A DNA stretch of 64,000 nucleotides from Streptomyces sp. ICC1 (lineage in GTDB: Bacteria; Actinomycetota; Actinomycetes; Streptomycetales; Streptomycetaceae), in NCBI RefSeq assembly GCF_003287935.1, contig NZ_CP030287.1, forward strand, positions 6,475,227 through 6,539,226. Direction: 5' to 3'. A program made the position numbers and the translations under genes. The notes beneath the pieces were generated by a model. The model saw only the letters and a list, made by a program, of their open reading frames with translations. It ran no database searches and was not told the DNA's origin. Numbering within the stretch: the stretch's first letter is position 1; every line of letters starts with the position of its first letter. Below are positions 52,344 to 60,550 of this stretch, in pieces.

Positions 52344-55300
52344 ATGACGGACTCAGAGGCGGGTTTCGACGCGGTCGTCTTACGGGCGGCGGACGCCGTG
52401 GCACTGGCGCGGGCGAGGTCCCGGCCGGGCGCCCGCCGGCTCAGGCCCGCCAAGCCGGGCGACCCGGAGGTACGGAGCCTCGCGCGCGGGCTGGCCGCCC
52501 TGCTGACCGGGGCGGCCTCGGGGCTCCCGGAGCCCGGCCGGTCGGCGGCGGTGGCCGCGGTCGGCGGGGCCTTCGCCGCGCTGGGCCCGAAGGAGGCCCG
52601 GGCCCTCTTCGCGGCGGACCCGGGCGGGGCGGCACCCGGCCCGGCGGCACCCGGCCCGGCCGCACCCGCGCCCCCGCCGGGCTCGGCCCTGAGCCCGGCG
52701 GCCGCAGCCGCCTTCCGGGAACTGGTCGCGCTGTGCCGCGCGCACGCCGCCGCCCCCGCGGCGGCGGGCGGGGACGGCCAGAACGGCCAGGAAGGCCAGG
52801 AAGGGGACGGCGGGGCGGCGGCCTTCGGGGAGCAGTACGCCCGCTACGTGGCCCGGACCCAGGGAAGGGTCCAGCTGTTCGGCCTGACCCTCGGCCATGC
52901 CCGCCAGGACTGGTCGCTCGACCTCGCCTACATCGGCCTCGCCGTCAGCGGCGGGGAACTCCTCGAAGAGCCCGGCCTGCAGACCTCGGTGAAGGCCGAG
53001 GTGGCCCTGAACGCGACGGAGCGGGTGCTGCTGCGCGGCCCGGCCGGCTCGGGCAAGAGCACCCTCGTCCAGTGGCTGGCCCTGAACACCGCCCGGAGCA
53101 GCTTCGGACCCCGGCTGCGGGACTGGAACGGCCTGGTCCCCTTCGTCCTGCCGCTGCGCTCCTTCAACTCCCCCGCGGGACTCCCCGCGCCCGAGGACTG
53201 GCTGGCGGCGACCGGCGTACCGCTGCGCGCCCCGGACGGCTGGGTCGCGGGACTCCTCGCCACCGGCCGGGCGCTGGTGCTGGTCGACGGGGTGGACGAG
53301 GTGCCGCCGCGGCTGCGCAGCAGGACCGAGTCCTGGCTGCGGGACCTGCTCGCGCGCTACCCGGGGGCCCGCTTCGTGGTCACCACCCGCCCCTCGGCCG
53401 TGCCCGAGGACTGGCTGACCGCCCACGGCTTCTCCTCCCTGTCCCTGCTGCCGATGGAGCGCGACGACGTCGGGGCCTTCATCACGCACTGGCACGACTC
53501 CGCCCGCGCGGAGGCGGACGCCGAGGACCCGGGACGGGAGCGGGAGCTGCTCGACCGGTACGAGAAGGCGCTCCTGCAGGCCGTCGGCTCGCGCCGGGAC
53601 CTGGGCAGGCTCGCGACGAACCCGCTGATGTGCGCCCTGCTGTGCGCGCTGAACCGGGACCGGCGGATGCATCTGCCCCGGGCCCGCAAGGAGCTCTACG
53701 ACGCGGCGCTGGACATGCTCCTGATACGGCGCGACAGCGAGCGGGACATCTCCGGCGTCGAGGGCGTCTACCTCAGCCGCGACGAGCAGACCCTGCTGCT
53801 CCAGCGGCTCGCGTACTGGCTGATCCGCAACGGCCAGGTGGAGGCGTCCGCAGAGGACGCGATCGGGATGATCGCCGAATCGCTCGACGCCATGCCGCAG
53901 GTCAAGGCGCAGGGCAGCGCGGAGACGGTGTTCCGGCACCTGCTGATCCGCAGCGGGCTGCTCCGGGAGCCGCTGCCCGGCTCGGTCCTGTTCGTCCACC
54001 GCACCTTCCAGGACTACCTCGGCGCCAAGGCTGCCGTGGAGGCGCGGGACTTCGGCGTACTGGTGCGCAACGCGCACGAGGACACCTGGGACAACGTGGT
54101 CCGGATGGCGGTGGGCCACGCCCGACCCGACGAACGCGCCTATCTGCTGCGGCAGTTGCTGCACCGGGCCGACCAGGGCGAGCGCGACCGCAGCCGGCTG
54201 GTGCTGCTCGCGGCCGCCTGTCTGGAGCACGCGCCGGAGCTGGACCCGGCGGTCTGGCGCGAGGTGCAGAACCGTACGGCGCGGCTGCTGCCGCCGCGCT
54301 CCGCGAGCCAGGCCGGGGAGCTGGCCAAGGCCGGCGAACTGGTGCTGGAGCTGCTGCCGGAGCCGGCCGGGCTCACCGAGGCCGAGGCGGCCGCGACGAT
54401 CCGTACGGCGGCGCTGGTCGGCGGCGACCGGGCCCTGCAGGTGATCGCGGGCTTCCGGACGGACGACCGCTACGAAGTGGGCCGCGAGCTGTCCGACGCC
54501 TGGGGGCGGTTCCCCGTCGAGGCCTACGCGGACGCGGTGCTGGCGGACGCCCCCATGCGCACGGCGCACCTGCACGTGCGCACCGCCGGACAGCTGCGGG
54601 CCCTGGACCGGCTGCCGCACATCCACCGGCTGCACGTCACCTGGGACGGCCCGGTGCCGCCGGAGATCTCGGGCCGCCGGGACCTCGAATCGCTGATCAT
54701 GCACCGCAATTCGGGGCTGACCGACCTGTCCCCGCTGGCCGGCCTGCGCTCGCTGCGGCACCTGGGGGTACTGGACTGCCCGAACGTGACCGGGATCGAG
54801 GTGGTCGGCGAGCTGGAGGCGGACAGCCTCGCCTTCGGCTACCTGCGGGACGACCTCTCGCTGGCCCCGCTGGCGGGGGTGCCGGGGCTGCGCTCCCTCG
54901 TCATCGGCTTCGAGCCGCGGGAGCGGCGGATCGGGGACGTCCCGGCCGCGGTGTCGCTGACCGCGCTGCACCTGTGGCAGGGCGCCCGCCGGATGACGCT
55001 CGACGGGATCGAGCGGTGGCCGCAGGTCCGGACGCTGACGGTCGCCGGGAGCAGCCACTACCGGCAGCTGGTGCGGTCGCTGCCGCTGCCGGACCTGGCC
55101 GGCCTGCAGATCCGGCATGCCGCGCCGGTGTCGGTCGGGGCGCTCCTGCCGTACCGGCGCCTGGCGCGGCTCGTGCTGATCCGGTGCGCCCTGGAGGGGA
55201 CCCTGGAGGCGCTGCGCGAGTTCCCGGAGCTGCGCCGGGTGGTGCTGAGCGAGTGCCTGGGGACCGTGGACCTCGCACCGCTCGCGCCGCTGGACGACCT

Positions 55301-55379
55301 CGTCATCGAGCTGCGGCGGGGCACGCACGTGAGCGGGGCGGAGCTGATCCCGCCGGAGCGGCTCGTCCGCAAGGACTGA
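52344..55379 (+). CDS. NACHT NTPase with leucine-rich repeats (bacterial NLR-like, candidate antiphage protein)
   Basis: The 1011-residue protein has an Ala/Gly-rich N-terminal region (residues 1-180), then a NACHT NTPase with Walker A GPAGSGKST (232-240), Walker B LVLVDGVDE (near 311-319), FVVTTRP (sensor) and LATNPLMCALLC. After a helical winged region it has about seven LRR-like units (residues 740-1000). Bacterial NACHT proteins are known phage-defence NLRs in which LRR or other tails sense the invader and the NTPase oligomerises. The N-terminal effector is not recognisable here. GGGGAGGG lies seven bases before ATG 52344. No other defence gene is adjacent. The family is clear; a defence role is inferred. 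Confidence 0.85.
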   Translation: MTDSEAGFDAVVLRAADAVALARARSRPGARRLRPAKPGDPEVRSLARGLAALLTGAASGLPEPGRSAAVAAVGGAFAALGPKEARALFAADPGGAAPGPAAPGPAAPAPPPGSALSPAAAAAFRELVALCRAHAAAPAAAGGDGQNGQEGQEGDGGAAAFGEQYARYVARTQGRVQLFGLTLGHARQDWSLDLAYIGLAVSGGELLEEPGLQTSVKAEVALNATERVLLRGPAGSGKSTLVQWLALNTARSSFGPRLRDWNGLVPFVLPLRSFNSPAGLPAPEDWLAATGVPLRAPDGWVAGLLATGRALVLVDGVDEVPPRLRSRTESWLRDLLARYPGARFVVTTRPSAVPEDWLTAHGFSSLSLLPMERDDVGAFITHWHDSARAEADAEDPGRERELLDRYEKALLQAVGSRRDLGRLATNPLMCALLCALNRDRRMHLPRARKELYDAALDMLLIRRDSERDISGVEGVYLSRDEQTLLLQRLAYWLIRNGQVEASAEDAIGMIAESLDAMPQVKAQGSAETVFRHLLIRSGLLREPLPGSVLFVHRTFQDYLGAKAAVEARDFGVLVRNAHEDTWDNVVRMAVGHARPDERAYLLRQLLHRADQGERDRSRLVLLAAACLEHAPELDPAVWREVQNRTARLLPPRSASQAGELAKAGELVLELLPEPAGLTEAEAAATIRTAALVGGDRALQVIAGFRTDDRYEVGRELSDAWGRFPVEAYADAVLADAPMRTAHLHVRTAGQLRALDRLPHIHRLHVTWDGPVPPEISGRRDLESLIMHRNSGLTDLSPLAGLRSLRHLGVLDCPNVTGIEVVGELEADSLAFGYLRDDLSLAPLAGVPGLRSLVIGFEPRERRIGDVPAAVSLTALHLWQGARRMTLDGIERWPQVRTLTVAGSSHYRQLVRSLPLPDLAGLQIRHAAPVSVGALLPYRRLARLVLIRCALEGTLEALREFPELRRVVLSECLGTVDLAPLAPLDDLVIELRRGTHVSGAELIPPERLVRKD

Positions 55380-55382
55380 GCC

Positions 55383-55411
55383 GCTCCGGCGGGTACGGGC
55401 CCCGCCGGAGC
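55383..55411. terminator. Terminator between the NACHT gene and the amidohydrolase gene
   Basis: An 11-base-pair stem (GCTCCGGCGGG against CCCGCCGGAGC) with a 7-base loop sits in the 33 bases between the convergent stops, a bidirectional terminator. Confidence 0.8.
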
Positions 55412-55412
55412 C

Positions 55413-56654
55413 CTACCAGACCCGGACCGAGCCCCCTCGGGCGAAGGCCGGGCTGGTGGCGGCCGCCGGAACCTCCGTCAGGGGCTCCGCGACCTCCGAG
55501 ACGAGGGGGCCGTGCTTGGCGGCCACCGCGTCGAGGAGGGCGAGGTCGAAGCCGTACACGCGGGCGGCGTTGCCGCCGACCATGGCGGCCACCTCCTCGC
55601 GCGGCAGGCCGGCGTAGGCGATGCGCAGGCCTTCGCGGGAGAAGGGGGTGGTGCCCTCGTCGTGGGGGTAGTCGCTGCCCCACATGATCTTGTCGAGGCC
55701 GATCCGGTCCCGCAGCGGGACCTCGTGGGGGCGCATGAAGCTCGCTCCCACGAAGCAGTTGTCCCGCCAGACCTCGCTCGGGCCCTTGCCCATGGACTCC
55801 GCCAGGCCCGCCCCGAACTTGGCCTCGGCGGTGGCCGAGGCCGCCACCAGGCGGCCGTGGTAGTAGTCCAGCATCTCGACCACGCCGGGGATCCAGCCGG
55901 AGCCCTGCTCGGTCAGGACCAGTTTCAGCCCGGGGTTGCGGGCGAAGGCCCCGCCGAAGATGAGGTGCCACAGGGCCCGGTGGGAGAACCAGGTGGTCTC
56001 CACCATGAAGACGGCCCGCGCCGCGGGCTCGTCGCCCAGCGGCGGCGAGGCCGAGCCGCCGTGGTGGTTGACCGGGACGTCCAGCTCGTCGCAGACCGCC
56101 CAGATCGGGTCGTAGACGGCCGAGTAGAGCTCCGGGACGGTGGAGCCGGGCGGGACGCCGGGCAGCAGGACGCCGCCGGTCAGACCCGCCTTGCGGGTGC
56201 GGCGGATCTCCTTGACCGCCGCGTCCACGTCGTTGAGCAGGATCTGGACCACGCCCGCACGGCGGCCCGGCGCGTCCGCGCAGAAGTCCGCCAGCCACCG
56301 GTTGTGGGCCTGGAGCCCGGCCCAGCGCATCTCGTACTCGGCCGCCGTCGGGGGCTGGGCCATCAGGGAGGCCTTGGGGAAGAACGGCGGGATGGTGTTC
56401 GGGAAGAGGACTTCCGCGACGATCCCGTCGGCTTCGAGCTCGGCCAGGCGGCGCTGCGAGTTCCAGTTGCGGTCCGCCGTGTCCGCGAGGAGGTCCTCGT
56501 ACGGGTTGACGTAGCCGGCGGCCCAGTCGTCGAAGGCCTCGTGGTGGCGCTTCTCCAGGTAGGGCTTGTAGTCCAGCAGGTCGGCGCCCGCGTGGCAGTC
56601 GGCCGAGATGACCGTGTACCGGTCCTCCCCGGCCACCGGGGTGTCGGAGGTCAC
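55413..56654 (-). CDS. Amidohydrolase-2 family protein (ACMSD-like), second copy
   Basis: The 413-residue protein belongs to the amidohydrolase-related (ACMSD/gamma-resorcylate decarboxylase) group. It has SADCHAG near the start for the first metal site, VNHHGG, LTEQGSGWIPGVVEML and the final IMWGSDYPHDEG, a metal-binding aspartate. Such enzymes decarboxylate or hydrolyse aromatic and cyclic acids. The GTG start overlaps the stop of the first copy (GTGA). It is the last gene of a five-step operon with the ADC-like and SDR genes, pointing to stepwise breakdown of an unknown acid. Confidence 0.85.
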   Translation of the reverse strand: MTSDTPVAGEDRYTVISADCHAGADLLDYKPYLEKRHHEAFDDWAAGYVNPYEDLLADTADRNWNSQRRLAELEADGIVAEVLFPNTIPPFFPKASLMAQPPTAAEYEMRWAGLQAHNRWLADFCADAPGRRAGVVQILLNDVDAAVKEIRRTRKAGLTGGVLLPGVPPGSTVPELYSAVYDPIWAVCDELDVPVNHHGGSASPPLGDEPAARAVFMVETTWFSHRALWHLIFGGAFARNPGLKLVLTEQGSGWIPGVVEMLDYYHGRLVAASATAEAKFGAGLAESMGKGPSEVWRDNCFVGASFMRPHEVPLRDRIGLDKIMWGSDYPHDEGTTPFSREGLRIAYAGLPREEVAAMVGGNAARVYGFDLALLDAVAAKHGPLVSEVAEPLTEVPAAATSPAFARGGSVRVW

Positions 56655-57937
56655 GCGTTCACCCCCAGGACCGGGAAGTCGTTGTCCGTCAGCCAGTGCC
56701 GGCCGACGTCGCGCGAGCGTGCCCAGGAGGCTTCGACGGCCGCCTGGTCCTCGCTCTGCCCCAGCTCGGCCGGGGTGGGGCCGATGCGGCGGGCGATCGG
56801 CGCCAGCTTCGCGGTGTCGAAGCCGAAGACGTCCGCCGCGGCCAGGCCGAGCATCCGGCGGGTCTCCTCGACGGGGATGTCGTGGAAGGTGTTCCCCAGC
56901 CACTTGCGGGTGTTGGGCCAGGTCCCCTCGGGGTGCGGGAAGTCCGAGCCCCACAGGATGTTGTCCACGCCGATCTCGTAGCGCTGGGCGAGCTCGCGCC
57001 GCTTGGTGTTGGTGGCGCAGATGAAGACCTGCCGGTCCAGGTACTCGCTGGGCGGCCGCTTCAGCTCCTCGAACGGCGAGAGCTTCTTGCCGCCGTGCGC
57101 GCCGAGGTAGAGCCGGTCCATGAACCACAGCTGGTTCGGCAGCCACCAGCAGCCCGATTCGGCGACGCCGAACTTCAGCCCCGGGTGCCGCTCGAAGACC
57201 CCGGACCAGAGCAGGAACCACAGCGGGCGGGCCGGCCACCAGGTGACCTCGGAGACGAAGATGCCCAGGTGGTCCCCGTACTCGTGGCGCGGCGAGGACC
57301 CCGAGTGGGTGACGATCGGCATCTGCGTCTCGGCGGCCGCCGCCCACACCGGGTCGTAACGGCGGTCGTGGTAGGGCGCCTTGTCCACCCACATCGCGGG
57401 GATCATCAGGGCGCCGAGCCCCGACGCCTTGGCGCGGTGGATCTCGGCGACGACCTTGTCGGGGTCGCCGGTGATGGGGAGCAGGGCGACCCCGCAGTGC
57501 CGCTCCGGGTTCTCGGAGACGAATTCGGCGAGCCAGCGGTTGTGCGCCTGGGCGCCGGCCATGCCGAGCTCGGGGTCCTGGTCGCCGGAGAGCCCGAGGC
57601 CGACGCCGAAGGGGGCGGCGGTCTGGCTGTCCACCGCGTCGGCGTCGGGGAAGACGACCTCGGCGGCCACGCCGTCGCCGTCGAGCTCCTTCAGCCGCTG
57701 GGCGACGTCCCAGCCGCCCCGCAGGCCCTCCTCGTGGTCGTGGAACCACTTCTCGGCGAAGGCCTCGTTGCGCACGCCCAGCTTGGTGGCCTCGGCGCGG
57801 CGGGCGTCGCGCTGGCCGAGGAACTCGTCGAACTGGGGGTGGAACGCGCTGTCCAGGTACGGGCGGTACTGCTCGGTGGGCAGGCCCGCGTGACAGTCGG
57901 AGGAGATGATCAGATACGGATCTTCGTACGTACTCAC
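56651..57937 (-). CDS. Amidohydrolase-2 family protein (ACMSD-like), first copy
   Basis: The 428-residue protein has the same fold and landmarks as its neighbour: SSDCHAG, MPIVTHSGSSP, FGVAESGCWWLP and ILWGSDFPHPEG. It begins with GTG 57937 (AGGAG five bases upstream). Two tandem copies overlap by four bases and look clearly paralogous while differing in active-site-adjacent loops, so they may act on successive intermediates. Function is otherwise unknown. Confidence 0.85.
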   Translation of the reverse strand: MSTYEDPYLIISSDCHAGLPTEQYRPYLDSAFHPQFDEFLGQRDARRAEATKLGVRNEAFAEKWFHDHEEGLRGGWDVAQRLKELDGDGVAAEVVFPDADAVDSQTAAPFGVGLGLSGDQDPELGMAGAQAHNRWLAEFVSENPERHCGVALLPITGDPDKVVAEIHRAKASGLGALMIPAMWVDKAPYHDRRYDPVWAAAAETQMPIVTHSGSSPRHEYGDHLGIFVSEVTWWPARPLWFLLWSGVFERHPGLKFGVAESGCWWLPNQLWFMDRLYLGAHGGKKLSPFEELKRPPSEYLDRQVFICATNTKRRELAQRYEIGVDNILWGSDFPHPEGTWPNTRKWLGNTFHDIPVEETRRMLGLAAADVFGFDTAKLAPIARRIGPTPAELGQSEDQAAVEASWARSRDVGRHWLTDNDFPVLGVNA

Positions 57938-57956
57938 TGCACTCCTGTCGATTCCC

Positions 57957-58841
57957 TCAGTCGAGGATGAAGCTCTCCAGATAGGCGGGGTTGGCGCGGT
58001 CGAGCATCGACTGCGAGCGGGCGCGGATCTGCCGGTCGCTGTGCTCGCTGTCCGGGAGCATCCAGAAGCGGTCGGCCCGGATGCCGTCCACGACGTGCTC
58101 GGCGACGTCCTCGACGGGGGTGAAGTTCACCTCGTGGCCGGCCTGCTTCATGGCGGCCTCGTACTGGTCGAGGCTCCGGTACGGGCTCTTGCGCGGGCGC
58201 TCCTTCGCGTACCGGTCGGGCCGGTTGCGGTGCGACTCCCACAGGCCGGTGCGCAGCATGTGCGGTCCGGGGAAGAGGACCGAGGCGCCGATGGCGGCGC
58301 CCTCCGCCTTCAGATGGGCGTAGAGCGACTCGGTCATGGTGACGACGGCCGCCTTGGTGACCGCGTACACGGAGGCGGTGGGCAGCGGGGCGATGCCGCC
58401 GTCTCCGGAGGAGGTGTTGACGATGTGGCCGGGTCCGCCGGCCGCGATCATCCGGGGGACGAAGGCCTGGATGCCGTGGAAGACGCCCCAGACGTTGACG
58501 GAGAAGGCCCACTTCCAGTCGTTGGGCTCGTGCTCCCACATGCGGCCCTCGGCGCCGGAGCCGACGCCCGCGTTGTTGCAGAGCACGTGCACGGCGCCGA
58601 AGGTCTCGTACGCGGCGTCGGCCAGTGAGATCACGGAGTCGCGGTCGCTGACGTCGACGGTCTTGGCGAGCACCTCGGCGCCGTCCGCCGCGAGTTCCTC
58701 GGCGGCCTTGCGCAGGGCGCCCTCCTCCACGTCGGCGAGGACGACCTTGAGCCCTTCGGCGGCGAAGCGGCGGGCCATGGCGAGGCCGATGCCGCTCGCG
58801 GCTCCGGTGACCACGGCCACCTGTCCCGGTTCGAGTCGCAT
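57957..58841 (-). CDS. Short-chain dehydrogenase/reductase
   Basis: The 294-residue SDR has the cofactor motif TGAASGIG (residues 12-19), NNAG, and the catalytic YAVTK. The Asp at the end of the second beta strand (VLADVEE) suggests NAD(H) preference. It oxidises a secondary alcohol or reduces a ketone in the pathway encoded here. The ATG overlaps the stop of the acetoacetate-decarboxylase-like gene by one base (TGATG), and the first amidohydrolase ends 19 bases upstream of its own stop, so all are co-expressed. Confidence 0.88.
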   Translation of the reverse strand: MRLEPGQVAVVTGAASGIGLAMARRFAAEGLKVVLADVEEGALRKAAEELAADGAEVLAKTVDVSDRDSVISLADAAYETFGAVHVLCNNAGVGSGAEGRMWEHEPNDWKWAFSVNVWGVFHGIQAFVPRMIAAGGPGHIVNTSSGDGGIAPLPTASVYAVTKAAVVTMTESLYAHLKAEGAAIGASVLFPGPHMLRTGLWESHRNRPDRYAKERPRKSPYRSLDQYEAAMKQAGHEVNFTPVEDVAEHVVDGIRADRFWMLPDSEHSDRQIRARSQSMLDRANPAYLESFILD

Positions 58842-59638
58842 CAGACGCTCCCCTCGGGCGGTCCGTCGAGGATCTGCATGGGGTCGTCGTAGCGCTGGTG
58901 GATGTACGGGAGCAGGGCCTGGGCGCTGACCCGCTCGACGACCTTGCCCTTCTGGTCGGTGGTCTTCTCGCCGATGGTGATCTCGACGATGCGGCGTACG
59001 GGGAGGTCGGCGACGGGGTCGTACATCGACTCCCGGAGCACCACGTCACCGGTGACGTGCTCCAGCTTGCGGACCTTCTCGTTGCGGGTGCAGTGCACGA
59101 GCACCGGGTCGGAGTCGAATCCCGAACCGTCCACGGCGGGAAGGAACTTGAAGTAGAAGTCGGTCTTCACGGTGGGCTCGGGCAGCGGCAGCTCGCGGTC
59201 CACCGCCCCGCGCACCTCGACGAAGGCGATGCCGTGCCGGGCGAGGGCCGCCCGGACGACGAGGCCGTCGCGCTCGACGGTGACCTCGCCGAGCTTCTTC
59301 GGCTCGCCGAAGACCTCGCGGCCGCCGGTCAGCGCGCGCTCCATGGTCATCGGCATGACCAGCGGGTACCAGCCCTCGACCCCGCCGTGCTGGGCGGCGA
59401 CGGCCACGGAGCCGGCGCCGAGCGGGTAGCCGGGCAGGTCGACCTTGCTGATGTTGGCCCGCACCAGCGGCCGGTCGGCGGGCTTCAGCGGCGGCGGCAG
59501 GACCGCCGCCACCACGTCGGGGTCGCTCTCCCAGACGGCCACCACGCCGGTGGACCAGATGTCGGGGAGCTTGGAATTCTTCTCGCGCGATGCGGCGATC
59601 TCGGCTTCGGTTCGCGCTCCGTACCGTACGCGTGCCAT
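58841..59638 (-). CDS. Acetoacetate decarboxylase-family protein
   Basis: The 265-residue protein has the ADC motif VFGEPKKLG with K114 and K115, where the second matches the Schiff-base lysine of the Clostridium enzyme. It may decarboxylate a beta-keto acid or, as in many ADC-family members, act as an aldolase or hydratase on another keto acid. It is the first gene of the minus-strand operon and is divergent from the TetR gene, with a palindromic site between them. Confidence 0.85.
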   Translation of the reverse strand: MARVRYGARTEAEIAASREKNSKLPDIWSTGVVAVWESDPDVVAAVLPPPLKPADRPLVRANISKVDLPGYPLGAGSVAVAAQHGGVEGWYPLVMPMTMERALTGGREVFGEPKKLGEVTVERDGLVVRAALARHGIAFVEVRGAVDRELPLPEPTVKTDFYFKFLPAVDGSGFDSDPVLVHCTRNEKVRKLEHVTGDVVLRESMYDPVADLPVRRIVEITIGEKTTDQKGKVVERVSAQALLPYIHQRYDDPMQILDGPPEGSV

Positions 59639-59674
59639 GTGCGCACCATCCCTCGTCTAGGACGCAGTCGGTTC

Positions 59675-59689
59675 TGTAACACAGTTACA
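59675..59689. promoter_or_regulatory. Palindromic operator between the catabolic operon and its TetR gene
   Basis: TGTAAC-ACA-GTTACA is a perfect 6-base inverted repeat with a 3-base spacer. It lies 37 bases upstream of the ADC-like gene and 75 bases upstream of the TetR gene. The form and place fit a TetR-family operator that controls both directions. Confidence 0.75.
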
Positions 59690-59763
59690 CCGGGAGCGAT
59701 GAAGGGTAAAGACCCTTGCACGTAACCGATCTGACGGATCGACAGAAAGTTGGTACGGACACC

Positions 59764-60396
59764 ATGGCCAGAGCCACACTGACGCGCGAAGAGGTCCTGG
59801 ACGCGGCCGCCTCGCTCGTCAAACAGCACGGGCCGGCCGCGCTCACCATGCGCAAGCTCGCCGCCGAGCTGGGCACGGCCGTGACCTCCATCTACTGGCA
59901 CGTCGGCAACCGCGAATCGCTGCTCGACGCCCTCGTGGAGCGGACCGTGCAGGACATGGGCGCGATCCTCCCGATCGGCCGCAACCCCGGCGACCGGATC
60001 GTCTCGGTCGCCCGGATCCTGCGCCGCGAGCTGCGCGAGCGACCGCACCTGATCGCGATGGTCCACGAACGCGGCCTCACCGACCGGATGTTCCTGCCCG
60101 CCCAGCAGGCCCTGGTCCACGAGGTGCACGCGGCCGGCCTGCGCGGGGCCCGGGCCGCCGACGCGGTGCGCGCCATCCAGTTCCAGATCATCGGATTCGT
60201 CCTGCTCGAGCGCAATCGCGAGCGCTCCCCCGCCCAGTCCCCCGCCGAGAGCGAGCTCTGGGACCCGACCGGCGCCCCGCACGACCCGCCGCTGGCCCGC
60301 GCGCTGGCCCGCCCGGTGGACCCGGAACGGCTGTTCCAACTGTCCGTACGGGCCCTGGTGCAAGCCCTGCTGACCCCGCCCGGTAGGCCGCGCTAA
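59764..60396 (+). CDS. TetR-family transcriptional regulator
   Basis: The 210-residue protein has a TetR N-terminal helix-turn-helix (LTMRKLAAELGTAVTSIYWHVGNRESLLDAL) and a variable ligand-binding C-terminal half. I chose ATG 59764. It is divergent from the acetoacetate-decarboxylase-like operon and most likely represses that operon and itself through the TGTAAC palindrome, released by a pathway substrate or product. The ligand is not known. Confidence 0.88.
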   Translation: MARATLTREEVLDAAASLVKQHGPAALTMRKLAAELGTAVTSIYWHVGNRESLLDALVERTVQDMGAILPIGRNPGDRIVSVARILRRELRERPHLIAMVHERGLTDRMFLPAQQALVHEVHAAGLRGARAADAVRAIQFQIIGFVLLERNRERSPAQSPAESELWDPTGAPHDPPLARALARPVDPERLFQLSVRALVQALLTPPGRPR

Positions 60397-60550
60397 AACC
60401 GCTTTGCGGCGCCCCCCGGCCATGGTTGGATCTGCTGCGCGGGGGCGGCTCGGCGTCGTGCTTCCTTCTCATCCTCCTCTAAACCCGTATCGCGTCCCCT
60501 CTCCGCCCCCGCCTCACCTCTCCCCCCGTCCTTCCGGAGGAATCCCCCCT

